NCBI RefSeq assembly: GCF_008087665.1 | Contig: NZ_CP042912.1 | Location: forward strand, 1,922,001 to 1,986,000 | Length of the DNA stretch: 64,000 nucleotides | Direction of reading: 5' to 3' | Source of the DNA: Mariniblastus fucicola | GTDB lineage: Bacteria > Planctomycetota > Planctomycetia > Pirellulales > Pirellulaceae | In this document: one piece after another, positions 24,973-34,660 of the stretch | Layout of the letters: every line of letters begins with the position of its first letter | Position numbering within the stretch: the first letter of the stretch is position 1 | Position numbers and translations under genes: made by a program | Notes under the pieces: generated by a model | The model's input: the letters and a program-made list of their open reading frames with translations, nothing else | Database searches by the model: none | Told to the model about the DNA's origin: nothing

Positions 24973-26787
24973 TTATTTTTTCGATCGGTTGATGGCTCGC
25001 GTGATCGACCAACCCATGTACAGCGCGACTCCGCAACCGAGGAATCCGGGAATCGAAAAACCGTTGATCGTTGGTGGAACCTGGTAGCTGGAAAGTGATG
25101 CCGAACCCATGAAGAGCGCCGCCGTAAGGATTCCTTTTACCAAACGGTTCACAATCGGTTCCAGCCGCCGATGTTCGAGGTGCACGTCGAACTTGCCGCG
25201 TTTCATGTTGTGCAAAATGTCGGCGACGTCGCGAGGAAGAATCGCCATCAGACGATCCCAGTCCTTCACCGTCGACTTCATTCGGGAGAAGAAACGCTTG
25301 GGCGAATAGCGTCGCCACATGGCCGTCGTTCCGTAAGGCTGGATCAGTTCAGCCAGATTGAATTTAGGGCTCAACTGCTGTGCCGTGCCTTCGAGCATGA
25401 TCAGAACCTTGAGCAGCATCGCGATCTTTGCCGGCAAGTAAATTTGATGCGAGCGAATGATCAGGATCATCTCGTTGAGACATCCGCTCAGATCAAAGTC
25501 GTCCAGCGATTGATGCGAATATTCGTCGAGAAATTCCTGCACGGCACTCTGCAACTCTGATTCGTCGAAATCGGACGGCAGATCACCGACTCGAGCGATA
25601 ATCTCTGTAATGACTTCTCCGTCCTGGTGGACCGCTGCGATCAGTGCCAATTCCAACTCTTGCTGTAACGCATCATCGATCCGTCCAACCATGCCGCTGT
25701 CGAGGACTCCGATCACAGCAGACGAGTTAGATTCGTTGCGTGGCCCTGTTATCTTTTCCGTGACCAGCGCAGCGCCTACTGCTCCATTGAGCCGACGTCT
25801 GGGAGTTTCCGCATCGACCTCGACGCCGATCCCGGCGGCGGAAGGCAGTCCGGCACTTCGTTGATCGCTGCTGCCTGCGACATCGCTGGCCGAAAGAACC
25901 ATCAGGTTTCCCGGGTGCGGATCGGCGTGATAAAACCCGTCACGAAAAATCATGTCCAGAAAAAGGTTGGCTCCATCTATGGCGACCTGCTTCAGGTCCA
26001 GTCCACACGTTTCCAGTTTCTGTTTTTCGCTCACGCTGATGCCTTCGAACAGGTCCATCGTCAGCACGCGACGTGAGCAGAGCTCTGGATAGGCTGCAGG
26101 AAATCGAACCTGAGAGTTATCGGAAAAGTTCTCCCGAAAGCGAGTCATGTTTCGTTGCTCACGACCAAAGTCCAGCTCTCGCATCAACGTTCGCTGAAAC
26201 TCCTGCGCTGTTTTTACAGGCCGATACTGACGCAGGTAAACCGAGTGCTGTTCCGCAAGTTCGGCCAGCTTGCTGATGATCTCGAGGTCGTTGACGATCC
26301 GTTTTTCGATGCCCGGATGCTGGACTTTCACCACGACATGCTCTCCTCCATGCAAAATCGCTTTGTGAACCTGGCCGATCGAAGCAGACGCCATCGCCTC
26401 GGGCTCAAACTTTGCAAACAGCTCCTCAATCGCCCCGCCCAACTCCGACTCGATCATCGCCCGAACGGAATCGGGATCGTCGGCGGGCGTGTTGGCCCGT
26501 AGTTCAGCAAGCTCCGTCGCCAACGTCTGGCCAACCAGATCCGGTCGCGTGCTGAGGACCTGTCCAAGCTTGATAAACGTCGTGCCAAGTTCCGTCAGCG
26601 CGATTCGGATCCGCTGTTCAGTCGAACAGTCGTCTTCGTCGTCGGACGTTTTTCCTCGTAGCCAATCCAGCCAACGCGGCGAAGCCAACGTCAGCCAATC
26701 AGCCAAACCATGCTTGGCGAGAATCGTCACGACTTCCCGGAACCGCCCTGCGTTACGCACCAGTTGAGGAAGCTCGGTTATTTCCAT
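24973..26787 (-). CDS. ABC1/UbiB-family atypical kinase-like membrane protein
   Basis: A 604-residue protein with the ADCK/UbiB signature motifs: KLGQ at 73-76, ASASIGQVHKA at about 133-143 and HADPHPGN at 287-294. Two membrane helices end the protein (about 550-597). The family uses ATP and supports isoprenoid quinone metabolism. Two features are unusual. About 59 Ala/Ser/Arg-rich residues (299-357) separate HPGNLMVL from IGVLDSG, where other members have only a short turn. The metal-binding DFG reads DSG (363-365). Activity is therefore uncertain. Confidence 0.88.
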   Translation of the reverse strand: MEITELPQLVRNAGRFREVVTILAKHGLADWLTLASPRWLDWLRGKTSDDEDDCSTEQRIRIALTELGTTFIKLGQVLSTRPDLVGQTLATELAELRANTPADDPDSVRAMIESELGGAIEELFAKFEPEAMASASIGQVHKAILHGGEHVVVKVQHPGIEKRIVNDLEIISKLAELAEQHSVYLRQYRPVKTAQEFQRTLMRELDFGREQRNMTRFRENFSDNSQVRFPAAYPELCSRRVLTMDLFEGISVSEKQKLETCGLDLKQVAIDGANLFLDMIFRDGFYHADPHPGNLMVLSASDVAGSSDQRSAGLPSAAGIGVEVDAETPRRRLNGAVGAALVTEKITGPRNESNSSAVIGVLDSGMVGRIDDALQQELELALIAAVHQDGEVITEIIARVGDLPSDFDESELQSAVQEFLDEYSHQSLDDFDLSGCLNEMILIIRSHQIYLPAKIAMLLKVLIMLEGTAQQLSPKFNLAELIQPYGTTAMWRRYSPKRFFSRMKSTVKDWDRLMAILPRDVADILHNMKRGKFDVHLEHRRLEPIVNRLVKGILTAALFMGSASLSSYQVPPTINGFSIPGFLGCGVALYMGWSITRAINRSKK

Positions 26788-26821
26788 AAAGCTGCTTTCG
26801 TTTGCATCGTCGCGAGAGTTT

Positions 26822-26956
26822 TAGGCATTGTTTGACAAATTGATTTTCATGTCATCAACGCGGCCAAACATAAACGGCAAGGCGCTAGCCGCCGTTAAAA
26901 AGCGCAACGGAACGGCGGCTAGCGCCTTGCCGCTCACATTTACCAAACAGTGCCTA
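26822..26956. mobile_element. Miniature TA-flanked inverted-repeat element (MITE-like) at the end of the alcohol dehydrogenase gene
   Basis: A 131-bp element (26824-26954) lies between TA dinucleotides (26822-26823 and 26955-26956). Its termini are inverted: GGCATTGTTTGACAAA and TTTACCAAACAGTGCC. Inside is a perfect 22-bp palindrome arm pair around CGGCAAGGCGCTAGCCGCCG. It has no gene. TA flanks fit the IS630/Tc1-mariner mode of insertion. The alcohol dehydrogenase stop codon TAG is made of the flanking TA plus the first G of the element. Confidence 0.8.
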
Positions 26957-28018
26957 AGGTTGGATGACGACGCGGCCGTTGATCTCACCGTTTTCAAGAC
27001 GCGTGAAGATTTCGTTGATCGCACTCAGCGGCTGAACCTCGACGGTTGTTTTGACTTTGCCTTCAGCCGCGAACTGCAACGCTTCCTGCATATCCTTCCG
27101 CGTTCCGACGATTGAGCCGCGGACAGTGATTCGTTTCAACACCACATCGAAAATGGGAGTAGGAAACTCTCCCGGAGGCAATCCGACCAACGCACAGGTT
27201 CCGCCGCGACGAAGCATGCCGAGGGCTTGATGAAACGCCGGGACCGAGACAGCGGTCACCAACGCTCCGTGAGCTCCACCGGTTTGCTGTTGCACCTGAT
27301 CGATCGGGTTTTCGGAATTTGCGTTCACCGTGACTTCTGCCCCGAGTGATCGAGCAAGTTCCAGTTTCTCATCGGCGACATCGACAGCGGCAACGTGCAG
27401 ACCCATTGCTTTCGCGTACTGCACGGCCAGATGACCTAGCCCGCCGATTCCTGAAATCACGATCCACTCGCCAGGTTTCGCTTCGGTTTCCTTGATGCCT
27501 TTGTAAGTCGTCACGCCCGCACACAGGATCGGTCCGGCATGCACCGGGTCCAGGCCGTCAGGGATTTTGGCGACATAGGCTTCCGGAGCCACCACAAAAT
27601 CGGCGTAGCTTCCGTTGACCGAGTAGCCGGCGTTTTGCTGGCTCGGGCACAGCGTTTCCCAACCCGTAATGCAGTACTCGCAACTGCCACACGCTTTGTA
27701 CAGCCACGGAACTCCGACACGATCGCCGACTTTAACCAGCGAAGTCTCCGAACCGACGGCCTCGACGATTCCGACTCCCTCGTGACCCGGAATGAACGGC
27801 AGCTCTGGTTTCACGGGCCAATCACCGTTGACCGCGTGAAGGTCCGTGTGACAGACACCGCAGGCTTCGACGCGAATCAGGACTTCGCCTGCCGCCGGTT
27901 GCGGGACGGCAACCTGCTCGATTTTCAACGGCTGGCCGAACGCGTGAGCGACGGCGGCTTTCATTGTCGTCGGAAGGTTCGGTGATTTGGATCGCGGAAG
28001 TTCAAGCGTCTCAGACAT
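26954..28018 (-). CDS. adhP: Zinc-dependent alcohol dehydrogenase (AdhP-like)
   Basis: A 354-residue MDR alcohol dehydrogenase from the ATG at 28018; a longer in-frame extension to 28237 lacks homology-like sequence. Catalytic zinc ligands lie in CGVCHTDLH and GHEGVG. The structural zinc cluster is [15 protein letters not shown], with four Cys. The NAD motif is [14 protein letters not shown]. It oxidises primary alcohols or reduces aldehydes with NAD(H). Its TAG stop codon is shared with the adjoining miniature element. Confidence 0.92.
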   Translation of the reverse strand: MSETLELPRSKSPNLPTTMKAAVAHAFGQPLKIEQVAVPQPAAGEVLIRVEACGVCHTDLHAVNGDWPVKPELPFIPGHEGVGIVEAVGSETSLVKVGDRVGVPWLYKACGSCEYCITGWETLCPSQQNAGYSVNGSYADFVVAPEAYVAKIPDGLDPVHAGPILCAGVTTYKGIKETEAKPGEWIVISGIGGLGHLAVQYAKAMGLHVAAVDVADEKLELARSLGAEVTVNANSENPIDQVQQQTGGAHGALVTAVSVPAFHQALGMLRRGGTCALVGLPPGEFPTPIFDVVLKRITVRGSIVGTRKDMQEALQFAAEGKVKTTVEVQPLSAINEIFTRLENGEINGRVVIQP

Positions 28019-28318
28019 GACTGGATTCCTGTTCGATACGTTGCGATTGATTTTTCTCTCAGTGCAAATGTTCTTCAAAGCAAAGCGTGTGCCAGCGAGA
28101 ACTTGAGGCTCGACATCGCCCCAGAAAGCCGCGTCGCAGCGATCGACCAACTGCTGCAAAGCGTGAATCTCCCGGATTTGGTTCATGCCGTGAGCGGATT
28201 TTGGGTCGTGGCTGGTTGGAATGTGCGGATTTGACACAGTGCCCGCACAGTCGCTGCGGAGACGAAAAGTCTTCTAACCCTCGGCAAACGTTAGACGGAC
28301 TTGTCAGGCGGAGGCTTG

Positions 28319-30034
28319 TCAGGCGGAAACTTCTTTTCTGATCCGACGCTCGATCCAGGCGTCGATCTTTTCCTGTTCCACGCTCATTGCAGACAGAACT
28401 TTCTCTGCCAGCCCCACGCCAGGGTTTTCTGAATTCGTGACGATCGCATGCATCCCAAGATTCTCAAGCCGTTCCACGTCGGCTTTGTCTGTAACCGACG
28501 CGATTCGCATCAGCTTCGGAAAACGCTCCAGCACGATGTGGTTCAAATCGATAGCCACGTCGACTCGAATGTTGCCGAACACCAAAACGCTTCGCTGGTC
28601 CATCGAAATCGTCTCCGCCATCCTCAGATCGGCCAGGTCGCCGAACGTGACCTGATAGCCATCCACGGTTGCGGCGTTGAAGCGATCGTAGTCGTTGTCA
28701 ATCGCCGTGAACTCGATCTGATGAGCCGTCAACGCGTCCGCGACGGTTCGACCGACTTCGTTCATGCGGAAGATGACAACGGGCGCCGTGGTTTCAATAG
28801 GAGTCACCTCGGACTTCGGCAACTCAATCGATCGACGCGTGCGAACGTGCAGTGCGAGACGATTACCCAGTTCCGAAACCGTCGGTGTCAGTGCCAGTGA
28901 GATTGCCGTGGCGCAAAACAGCACTCCGACATACTGCTCGCCAACCGCAGCACGCACGGCGGGAATGGAAACAATCACGAAGACGAATTCGCTTCCCTGG
29001 GCCAGCACGAAACCCAGTTGCATCGATCCGGGCAACGACCAGCCAACAATTTTGGCGGACGCGGAGATGGCGATGGCTTTGATCAAGATCATTGCAGCGA
29101 CCAGCGACAGGATCTGCCACCAACCGCTTAGCAGAACATGCCAGTCCAGCGACATGCCGATCGAGATAAAGAAGAAAGCCAGCAACAATCCGCGAAACGG
29201 TTTGACTTCGGTTCGAATCAGATGGCGATAAGGAGTTTCGGCCAACATCATGCCGCCAAGGAATGCTCCGAGCGTCAACGAAAGTCCCGCCCAACCGCTG
29301 GCGGCAGCCATGGCGAGCACGATCAGCAACGCGAGTGCCGTGAAGATTTCATCGTTTCGCGTGCGGGCCACGACTGAGAACAAAGGCCGGATCGCGTAGC
29401 GACCAAGTGCGAACGCGATTGCAAACGCAATGGCTCCTTTCACGACCGCCAGCCCGACGGAAGTCAGCAAACTGGTTTGTGCCACGTCAGCTGATTCGAC
29501 TGCTTCGGTTCCACCGCCGCCTGTTAACGAGCCTGCCAGAATCAACAGGAAAATGGCAAACACATCCTGGAAAATCAGGACTGCAGTCGAGGTCCTTCCG
29601 ACCGGGCACTTGCTCTGGCCTCGCTCGGAAAGCGTTGGAATGACGACGGCCGTTGACGAAAGAGATAGTGCTCCGCCGAGCACCAACGCGATTTCGAAAG
29701 GGAACCCACACAGCATCAGTCCGCCGCCGAACGCAAGCAGCGTCAATCCCATTTGCAGTGAACCCAGCCCGAAAATATCGCGCCGCGTTTCCCAAATGTG
29801 ACGCACCGAAAAATGCATTCCGATGTCGAACAACAGGAACACGACGCCCAGTTCGGCGAGCAAGTGGGTCGTTCCGTTTTCGTGAATCCAGCCGAATGCA
29901 TGATGCCCGATCAGCACGCCGCCCAGCAAATAGCCGACGATCGGGCTGAGCCCAAGCCGACGCATCAACAGGATCGAAACGATGCAAATCGCCAACAACA
30001 GGATCGCCGGCAGGAGTGCAAAAACGTCTTCCAT
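28319..30034 (-). CDS. Kef/CPA2-type cation:proton antiporter with RCK (TrkA-N) domain
   Basis: A 571-residue protein. About twelve membrane helices form the Na+/H+-exchanger-type domain (1-380), with GYLLGGVLIG near the start and LSLSSTAVVIPTLSERGQ in the pore region. A cytoplasmic TrkA-N/RCK-like nucleotide-binding domain (about 410-530) ends the protein. Kef systems expel K+ in exchange for H+ and, in enterobacteria, acidify the cytoplasm during electrophile stress. Its place beside reductases and peroxiredoxins suits that role, but glutathione gating is not shown by sequence. Confidence 0.9.
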   Translation of the reverse strand: MEDVFALLPAILLLAICIVSILLMRRLGLSPIVGYLLGGVLIGHHAFGWIHENGTTHLLAELGVVFLLFDIGMHFSVRHIWETRRDIFGLGSLQMGLTLLAFGGGLMLCGFPFEIALVLGGALSLSSTAVVIPTLSERGQSKCPVGRTSTAVLIFQDVFAIFLLILAGSLTGGGGTEAVESADVAQTSLLTSVGLAVVKGAIAFAIAFALGRYAIRPLFSVVARTRNDEIFTALALLIVLAMAAASGWAGLSLTLGAFLGGMMLAETPYRHLIRTEVKPFRGLLLAFFFISIGMSLDWHVLLSGWWQILSLVAAMILIKAIAISASAKIVGWSLPGSMQLGFVLAQGSEFVFVIVSIPAVRAAVGEQYVGVLFCATAISLALTPTVSELGNRLALHVRTRRSIELPKSEVTPIETTAPVVIFRMNEVGRTVADALTAHQIEFTAIDNDYDRFNAATVDGYQVTFGDLADLRMAETISMDQRSVLVFGNIRVDVAIDLNHIVLERFPKLMRIASVTDKADVERLENLGMHAIVTNSENPGVGLAEKVLSAMSVEQEKIDAWIERRIRKEVSA

Positions 30035-30296
30035 GAGATTTTACGGGTGTCTGAAAGTAAGGTCCGCGATTGTGGCCGATTCAGCAATTGGTTGGGCGGC
30101 AACATGTGGGGCAAGCAACGTCTCGTCGCGGGCGAGGCCACGGGTTGTACTTTATCACCAAACGCGACTCCCCGGGAAACCCTACGCGAAATACGTGATT
30201 AGCTGGCAGTCTGTTCGTCAGTTGCACAACCGTGTGGTCACAGGCACGGTCTTGATTTGCATCCGCCGTGCGAACACAGGCTTAGTTCCCGCTGCG

Positions 30297-31175
30297 TCAC
30301 GCATCAACCACCGCGCCCGCCAGCAGTTCTTTCAGCCTGGCCGGATCGGTTGCGTCAACCTTCGCCACAAAGCCGCGTTTGTGGGCAAACCGCACGTCTT
30401 CCTGATTCTCGATCTGTGAGAAATTCAACCGTGGACAATCCTCGTATCGTGTCAAACCATAGCCGCTGCCGCGTCGATCGGGGTAAATGAGAGCGTGAAC
30501 GATGTCTTCTTTTTTCTGTTCTGTGATGAATGCGTGAAGCCCGAACGAAGGATCGTTTGCGATTTCTGCATGTTGCTCAAGGAACAGAGCTTCAATCGGA
30601 GCTTCGTTTGCACCTTCGGTTTCAACGGTCCACCATTGGCAATGCTGTGCCAAAAAATCCAACCGCTCTCGTAGCGAACGCACGTAGTTCACAAGATCTT
30701 CTCCGACCATGCACATGACTTGATAGATCGGGTGTTCGGGTGAGAGTTCAGCTTCGTTTGCGAAACGGTTCAGCAACGTGACATCGATCGGCGAATTCAG
30801 CTCGCTCAACGCTTGCCGCGGAATGCCCATTAGCTTGGCGGTTTCATTGGGGCCGCGCGTGTCCAACCACTCGGTCGGTCGCAACCAGGCACAAAACGAC
30901 AACGCGTCGTCGTACAGTCCCATGTGTTGTAGCACCAACGACAACGCACACAGCGGCGGAGCGTCTCGCGGGAACTGGTGGTGATCGAAGTTGTTCAACT
31001 CAGCATCATGCACGCCTCCAACGTCGACCACGCAGGTCGAAACGTTTGCCAGATCTTCATCGTTCGGTTCGCGTCGCTGGATGGGTGCTCCGTGCAGATG
31101 GGCGAGCAGACTGCAGGCCAGAAAGTCGTCTTTGTGGGCTCCGCCTGGATGGGTCACGATCAGTTTGATAGTCAT
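30297..31175 (-). CDS. MYG1-family predicted metal-dependent (DHH-like) hydrolase
   Basis: A 292-residue protein beginning with THPGGAHKDDFLACSLL and carrying CVVDVGGVHD and NFDHHQ. These match the metal-binding motifs of eukaryotic MYG1 (HNGxFHxDE, VDVGG, DHHQ), with KDD in place of CDE in the first. Eukaryotic MYG1 is a nuclear and mitochondrial RNA exonuclease; bacterial members are uncharacterised. The full family length is present. It is divergent from an Mpv17-like gene. Confidence 0.85.
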   Translation of the reverse strand: MTIKLIVTHPGGAHKDDFLACSLLAHLHGAPIQRREPNDEDLANVSTCVVDVGGVHDAELNNFDHHQFPRDAPPLCALSLVLQHMGLYDDALSFCAWLRPTEWLDTRGPNETAKLMGIPRQALSELNSPIDVTLLNRFANEAELSPEHPIYQVMCMVGEDLVNYVRSLRERLDFLAQHCQWWTVETEGANEAPIEALFLEQHAEIANDPSFGLHAFITEQKKEDIVHALIYPDRRGSGYGLTRYEDCPRLNFSQIENQEDVRFAHKRGFVAKVDATDPARLKELLAGAVVDA

Positions 31176-31453
31176 GGCAATGTCGGTTCAGAATTTATGT
31201 CAAGTCAACGAGACCGCAGAGGATAACCGGAAACAAGGTCCACGACATCGGGATGCGAAGCGGTGGTGCAGGCCTTCGGCCAGTGATTTTCCGGTGGCCA
31301 CGATTTCTGTTCTGACGTTTCTCGCGAGTTTCTTTTCGAATTGTCGCTCAGCGTTCGTCGATGCCACAACCTGGTTTGAAAGCCCACGTCACTGTCGCTG
31401 CGAAGTCTGTTAGAACATCTGAAACGAACGGACGGAACCAACTCAAGAACACC

Positions 31454-32161
31454 ATGAAACCCAACAGCGCCCTGGCCACGGCGATTCAAACTGGCAAGCA
31501 GGCCGCTTGGCAAAATCGTTGGCCCGGAGCAGCACTCTGGCTCTTCGGCGTCGCATTGATTGCCGGCTACTATTGGTTCGAACCGATTCGCAGCGGGTTG
31601 GAGAGAATCGGCGAAGTCAAAACCCGATATGGCATATTGTTCGGGATTGTCTCAACCGCGATTTTCGGCGGCCTCATCCCCAGCATCCTGCGTGTCGCGG
31701 TGGATCGGAAAGTTCCCCAGGCTTTTTGGGGACTGTTGATTGCCAATGTAATTTTCTGGGCCTTCAAAGGCGCCGAAATCGATCTGTTCTATCGCTTTCA
31801 AGCGTGGATGTTTGGCGACGACAGCAGCGTCAAAACGATTGCCAGCAAAGTTTCCTTTGACGCGTTGCGATACGGACCGCTGATGGGCCTGTTGAACTGC
31901 GTGCTGTTTTACATCTGGCAAGACAACGGCTACTCGTTTTCCCAGACGCGAACAGCGTTGGGGCGGAACTGGTATGTCCGCAAAGTCTTGCCGGCATTGA
32001 TCTCCAATTGGTGCGTGTGGCTGCCGTCAGCGATCATGATTTACTCGCTGCCGCTCGCGCTTCAACTACCGGTCCAGAATCTGATCCTGTGTTTTTGGGT
32101 TCTGGTGTTGGTTTTCTTTACCACTACGATTGAAGATGAAGCGGCGGAAAGCATCGCTTGA
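31454..32161 (+). CDS. Mpv17/PMP22-like integral membrane protein (tentative)
   Basis: About 235 residues from the ATG at 31454, which suits the family better than the longer frame from 31361. Four or so membrane helices are seen. The order of motifs recalls eukaryotic Mpv17: an early Gly/Pro-rich helix, KVSFDALRYGPLMGLLN (compare the DQ.. ..P segment), then NWCVWLPSAIMIYSLPLALQ (compare the NxxxWP..xxxFxxVPLxxR signature). The terminal Arg and Phe are not fully conserved. The assignment rests on pattern matching alone. Confidence 0.5.
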   Translation: MKPNSALATAIQTGKQAAWQNRWPGAALWLFGVALIAGYYWFEPIRSGLERIGEVKTRYGILFGIVSTAIFGGLIPSILRVAVDRKVPQAFWGLLIANVIFWAFKGAEIDLFYRFQAWMFGDDSSVKTIASKVSFDALRYGPLMGLLNCVLFYIWQDNGYSFSQTRTALGRNWYVRKVLPALISNWCVWLPSAIMIYSLPLALQLPVQNLILCFWVLVLVFFTTTIEDEAAESIA

Positions 32162-32311
32162 TTTGTAACGCGTATGTTTTTTGATTTTCAGTGGCGATAG
32201 AAATGTCGCCTCAGGAAAGTACGATTCAAACTTTGGATTGTGGAAGTGCCGGTCGGCTTGATCCACGAGAATTGAAATCATCCATTCGGCCTTTATCATC
32301 ACGAGAATCCC

Positions 32312-33760
32312 ATGAAGAACTATCTCAGCTGCCTGATTTGTTGTGTCTGTATTGGAACCGCCGTCGCGAAGCCAACTGTTGCGGACGAAAGCACGGTTCC
32401 TGAAAAGGCGAGGGTTTTCGTCCTGACCGACATTGAAAACGAACCCGACGATGCCATGTCGATGGTTCGTTTTCTGGTGTACGCGAACCACTACGATATC
32501 GAAGGGCTTGCTGCGACGACGTCACTGCATCAACAACGCCGTGTCGCGCCGCAACGAATCCGCCGGATCGTCGAAGCCTACGGGAAAGTGCGTGACAATC
32601 TGGAAAAGCACGAGCAAGGTTTCCCGACGGCTAAATCACTGTTGGGCATGGTAACCGAAGGCCTTCCGGTTTACGGCATGAACGGCGTCGGAGAAGGCAA
32701 AGACTCGGAGGCTTCAGAGGCACTTGTTAAAGCGGTCGACAAAGATGATCCACGTCCAATTTGGGTGACGGCCTGGGGCGGACCAAACGTGTTGGCTCAA
32801 GCACTTTGGAAAGTTCGCGAGACTCGAACGGCCGAGGAATTGAAAAAATTTGTCTCAAAGATTCGCGTCTATACGATCTCCGACCAGGACGACAGCGGAC
32901 CGTGGCTTCGTGAGCAGTTTCCCGATCTGTTTTACGTTGCCAGTCCAGGCTTTCATCCGGGAGCCGCCTATCACCATGCAACGTGGAGCGGCATCAGTGG
33001 TGACAAATTTCATGCACGCTGCGCGGGAGCCGACTTTGATTTGGTGACCAATGAGTGGCTGGATAAAAACATTCGTCGCAAAGGGCCGCTGGGTAAGGAG
33101 TATCCGCATTGGGAATACTTGATGGAAGGCGACACGCCCTCATTTTTAAACTTGATCAACAACGGACTCAATAATCACGACCATCCAAACTGGGGCGGGT
33201 GGGGAGGACGATACGAGTTTTACACGCCACGAATGCAGAAGTGGTTTTTGCAAAAGGAAACTCGTCCGTTCTGGGCTTGTGCGGACGATGAAGTCAAAGG
33301 CATCGATGGTCGCTGGTATGACACCAATCATGCCACGATCTGGCGTTGGCGCGAGGCCTATCAGAATGACTTTGCGTCACGGATGGATTGGACGGTCAAA
33401 GATTTCGGTAACGCCAATCATCCTCCCATCGCGAAGCTTGGCCATCCCGACCGACTAACAGCGAAGAAAGGCGAAGAAGTTTCACTGAGCGCTGAAGGTT
33501 CGGCGGATCCGGACGGCGATGCTCTTTCGTACCACTGGTTTGCCTATGTCGAAGCCGGAACGTTTCTATGCTCGAGCGCGACATCAGGGCAGCCGATCGA
33601 AATCGAAGGCTTTGATCAGCAGAAGGCGACATTCAAGATTCCGACTCGGAACGTCATGCCGCCGGGCACTGGGACCTTGCATATCATCCTGGCCGTCACA
33701 GATCACGGATCTCCACGGCTTACGCGATATCGCCGCGTGATCGTGGACCTCACGAATTAA
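32312..33760 (+). CDS. Secreted DUF1593 (nucleoside-hydrolase-like) protein
   Basis: A 482-residue protein with a signal peptide (about 1-24). The DUF1593 N-terminal domain follows, with [20 protein letters not shown] (the DxxNExDD metal site of the nucleoside-hydrolase fold) and [15 protein letters not shown]-terminal Ig-like/cadherin-type domain starts at about residue 370 ([16 protein letters not shown]). DUF1593 proteins in planctomycetes and Bacteroidetes often occur with glycan-degrading enzymes. The substrate is unknown. Confidence 0.88.
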   Translation: MKNYLSCLICCVCIGTAVAKPTVADESTVPEKARVFVLTDIENEPDDAMSMVRFLVYANHYDIEGLAATTSLHQQRRVAPQRIRRIVEAYGKVRDNLEKHEQGFPTAKSLLGMVTEGLPVYGMNGVGEGKDSEASEALVKAVDKDDPRPIWVTAWGGPNVLAQALWKVRETRTAEELKKFVSKIRVYTISDQDDSGPWLREQFPDLFYVASPGFHPGAAYHHATWSGISGDKFHARCAGADFDLVTNEWLDKNIRRKGPLGKEYPHWEYLMEGDTPSFLNLINNGLNNHDHPNWGGWGGRYEFYTPRMQKWFLQKETRPFWACADDEVKGIDGRWYDTNHATIWRWREAYQNDFASRMDWTVKDFGNANHPPIAKLGHPDRLTAKKGEEVSLSAEGSADPDGDALSYHWFAYVEAGTFLCSSATSGQPIEIEGFDQQKATFKIPTRNVMPPGTGTLHIILAVTDHGSPRLTRYRRVIVDLTN

Positions 33761-33818
33761 TGGCGTTGGACAGTGCTTCACGCCACTCAGGTGATTGGCT
33801 GACAGCTTTCGCCGCTGG

Positions 33819-34415
33819 TTATGCGACCTGCTTTTTGTACAGATACGGGTTGAGTGACGGATCGTTGTACATCTTCAGCTGGCGATACGTGCGATGACGC
33901 TTGCGGCCGGCGAAGATGTCGTCTAACAGCTCCTGCAACGAATTGCTTAACTCGTCCTGCTGCAAGCGACAGATCGCGATCTTGTGATTCACGGAATCAA
34001 GATGCTCCTGATTCACATCGCTGCGCTCAAGCTGCTCTTCCATGTGATAGATTCGCAGCGACAGAATCGAGAGCCGATCAATCACGCTGCCAGGCGTTTC
34101 GGTGTTGAGCCGAGCGTCGGGTTGAACTTTAACGCTTCGCGACTGAACAAGCTCGGTGATATAGTCGTCGACTTTCTCGATCCAGTCGTTCCGGTTTTGG
34201 TTGAAGCCGTCGATCGCACGTTTAACTTCAGCGATTTTCTCGTCCGTCACGTCGCGGCTGCGAGCGATGTCTTCCTGATGCCACAGCTGATAATTAAATT
34301 GATGCTGAGTGCAAACGGCCTGTTCCAAATCAGAGTACGGATTGTCGATCGGCTCGTGATGCCAACGTGAAACCGTTTCCATCTGGAGCGTAACAATATC
34401 CTGGACATTAATCAT
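33819..34415 (-). CDS. DUF4254-domain protein
   Basis: About 198 residues from the ATG at 34415, which has GGAAG 7 nt upstream; an in-frame ATG at 34427 is the alternative. It is mostly helical, with the DUF4254 features NPYSDLEQAVCTQHQFNYQLW (about 23-43) and RLNTETPGSVIDRLSILSL. No enzyme motif is known. In other genomes such genes often sit among glycosyltransferase genes, which is not the case here. It is divergent from the DUF1501 gene across about 245 bp. Confidence 0.82.
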   Translation of the reverse strand: MINVQDIVTLQMETVSRWHHEPIDNPYSDLEQAVCTQHQFNYQLWHQEDIARSRDVTDEKIAEVKRAIDGFNQNRNDWIEKVDDYITELVQSRSVKVQPDARLNTETPGSVIDRLSILSLRIYHMEEQLERSDVNQEHLDSVNHKIAICRLQQDELSNSLQELLDDIFAGRKRHRTYRQLKMYNDPSLNPYLYKKQVA

Positions 34416-34595
34416 TTTTTCTTCCATGAAAATGATGGGCTTGCGCATCCGACAATTAACTTTTTCGGATTCGTTGAAGTATCGCCAAATCAGCCGCAAC
34501 CCAAAACATCAATTCAGGTTCAAAGTGTCGAGCTGCCATAAAAGCCGGCATAATCTGCACAGATTCGCATTTAATGCGAGACTAACCTCCGTAAA

Positions 34596-34624
34596 TTGAC
34601 AGTTTGGACATTTCGGCCTAGTTT
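34596..34624 (+). promoter_or_regulatory. Candidate sigma-70-type promoter for the DUF1501 operon
   Basis: A perfect TTGACA (34596-34601) is followed after 17 bp by TAGTTT (34619-34624), a weak -10 match. The DUF1501 start codon lies 37 bp further on, so the spacing is plausible for a short leader. The evidence is limited to the hexamers. Confidence 0.3.
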
Positions 34625-34660
34625 GGAAGCAAGGACGTTGCCACTTCCAGGAGCTTACGT

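Noticed and set aside
28300-28330. 15-bp tandem duplication at the end of the Kef gene
   Set aside because: CTTGTCAGGCGGA is repeated twice around the stop codon. This is a minor slippage product with no evident consequence, since the second stop lies in the same sequence context.
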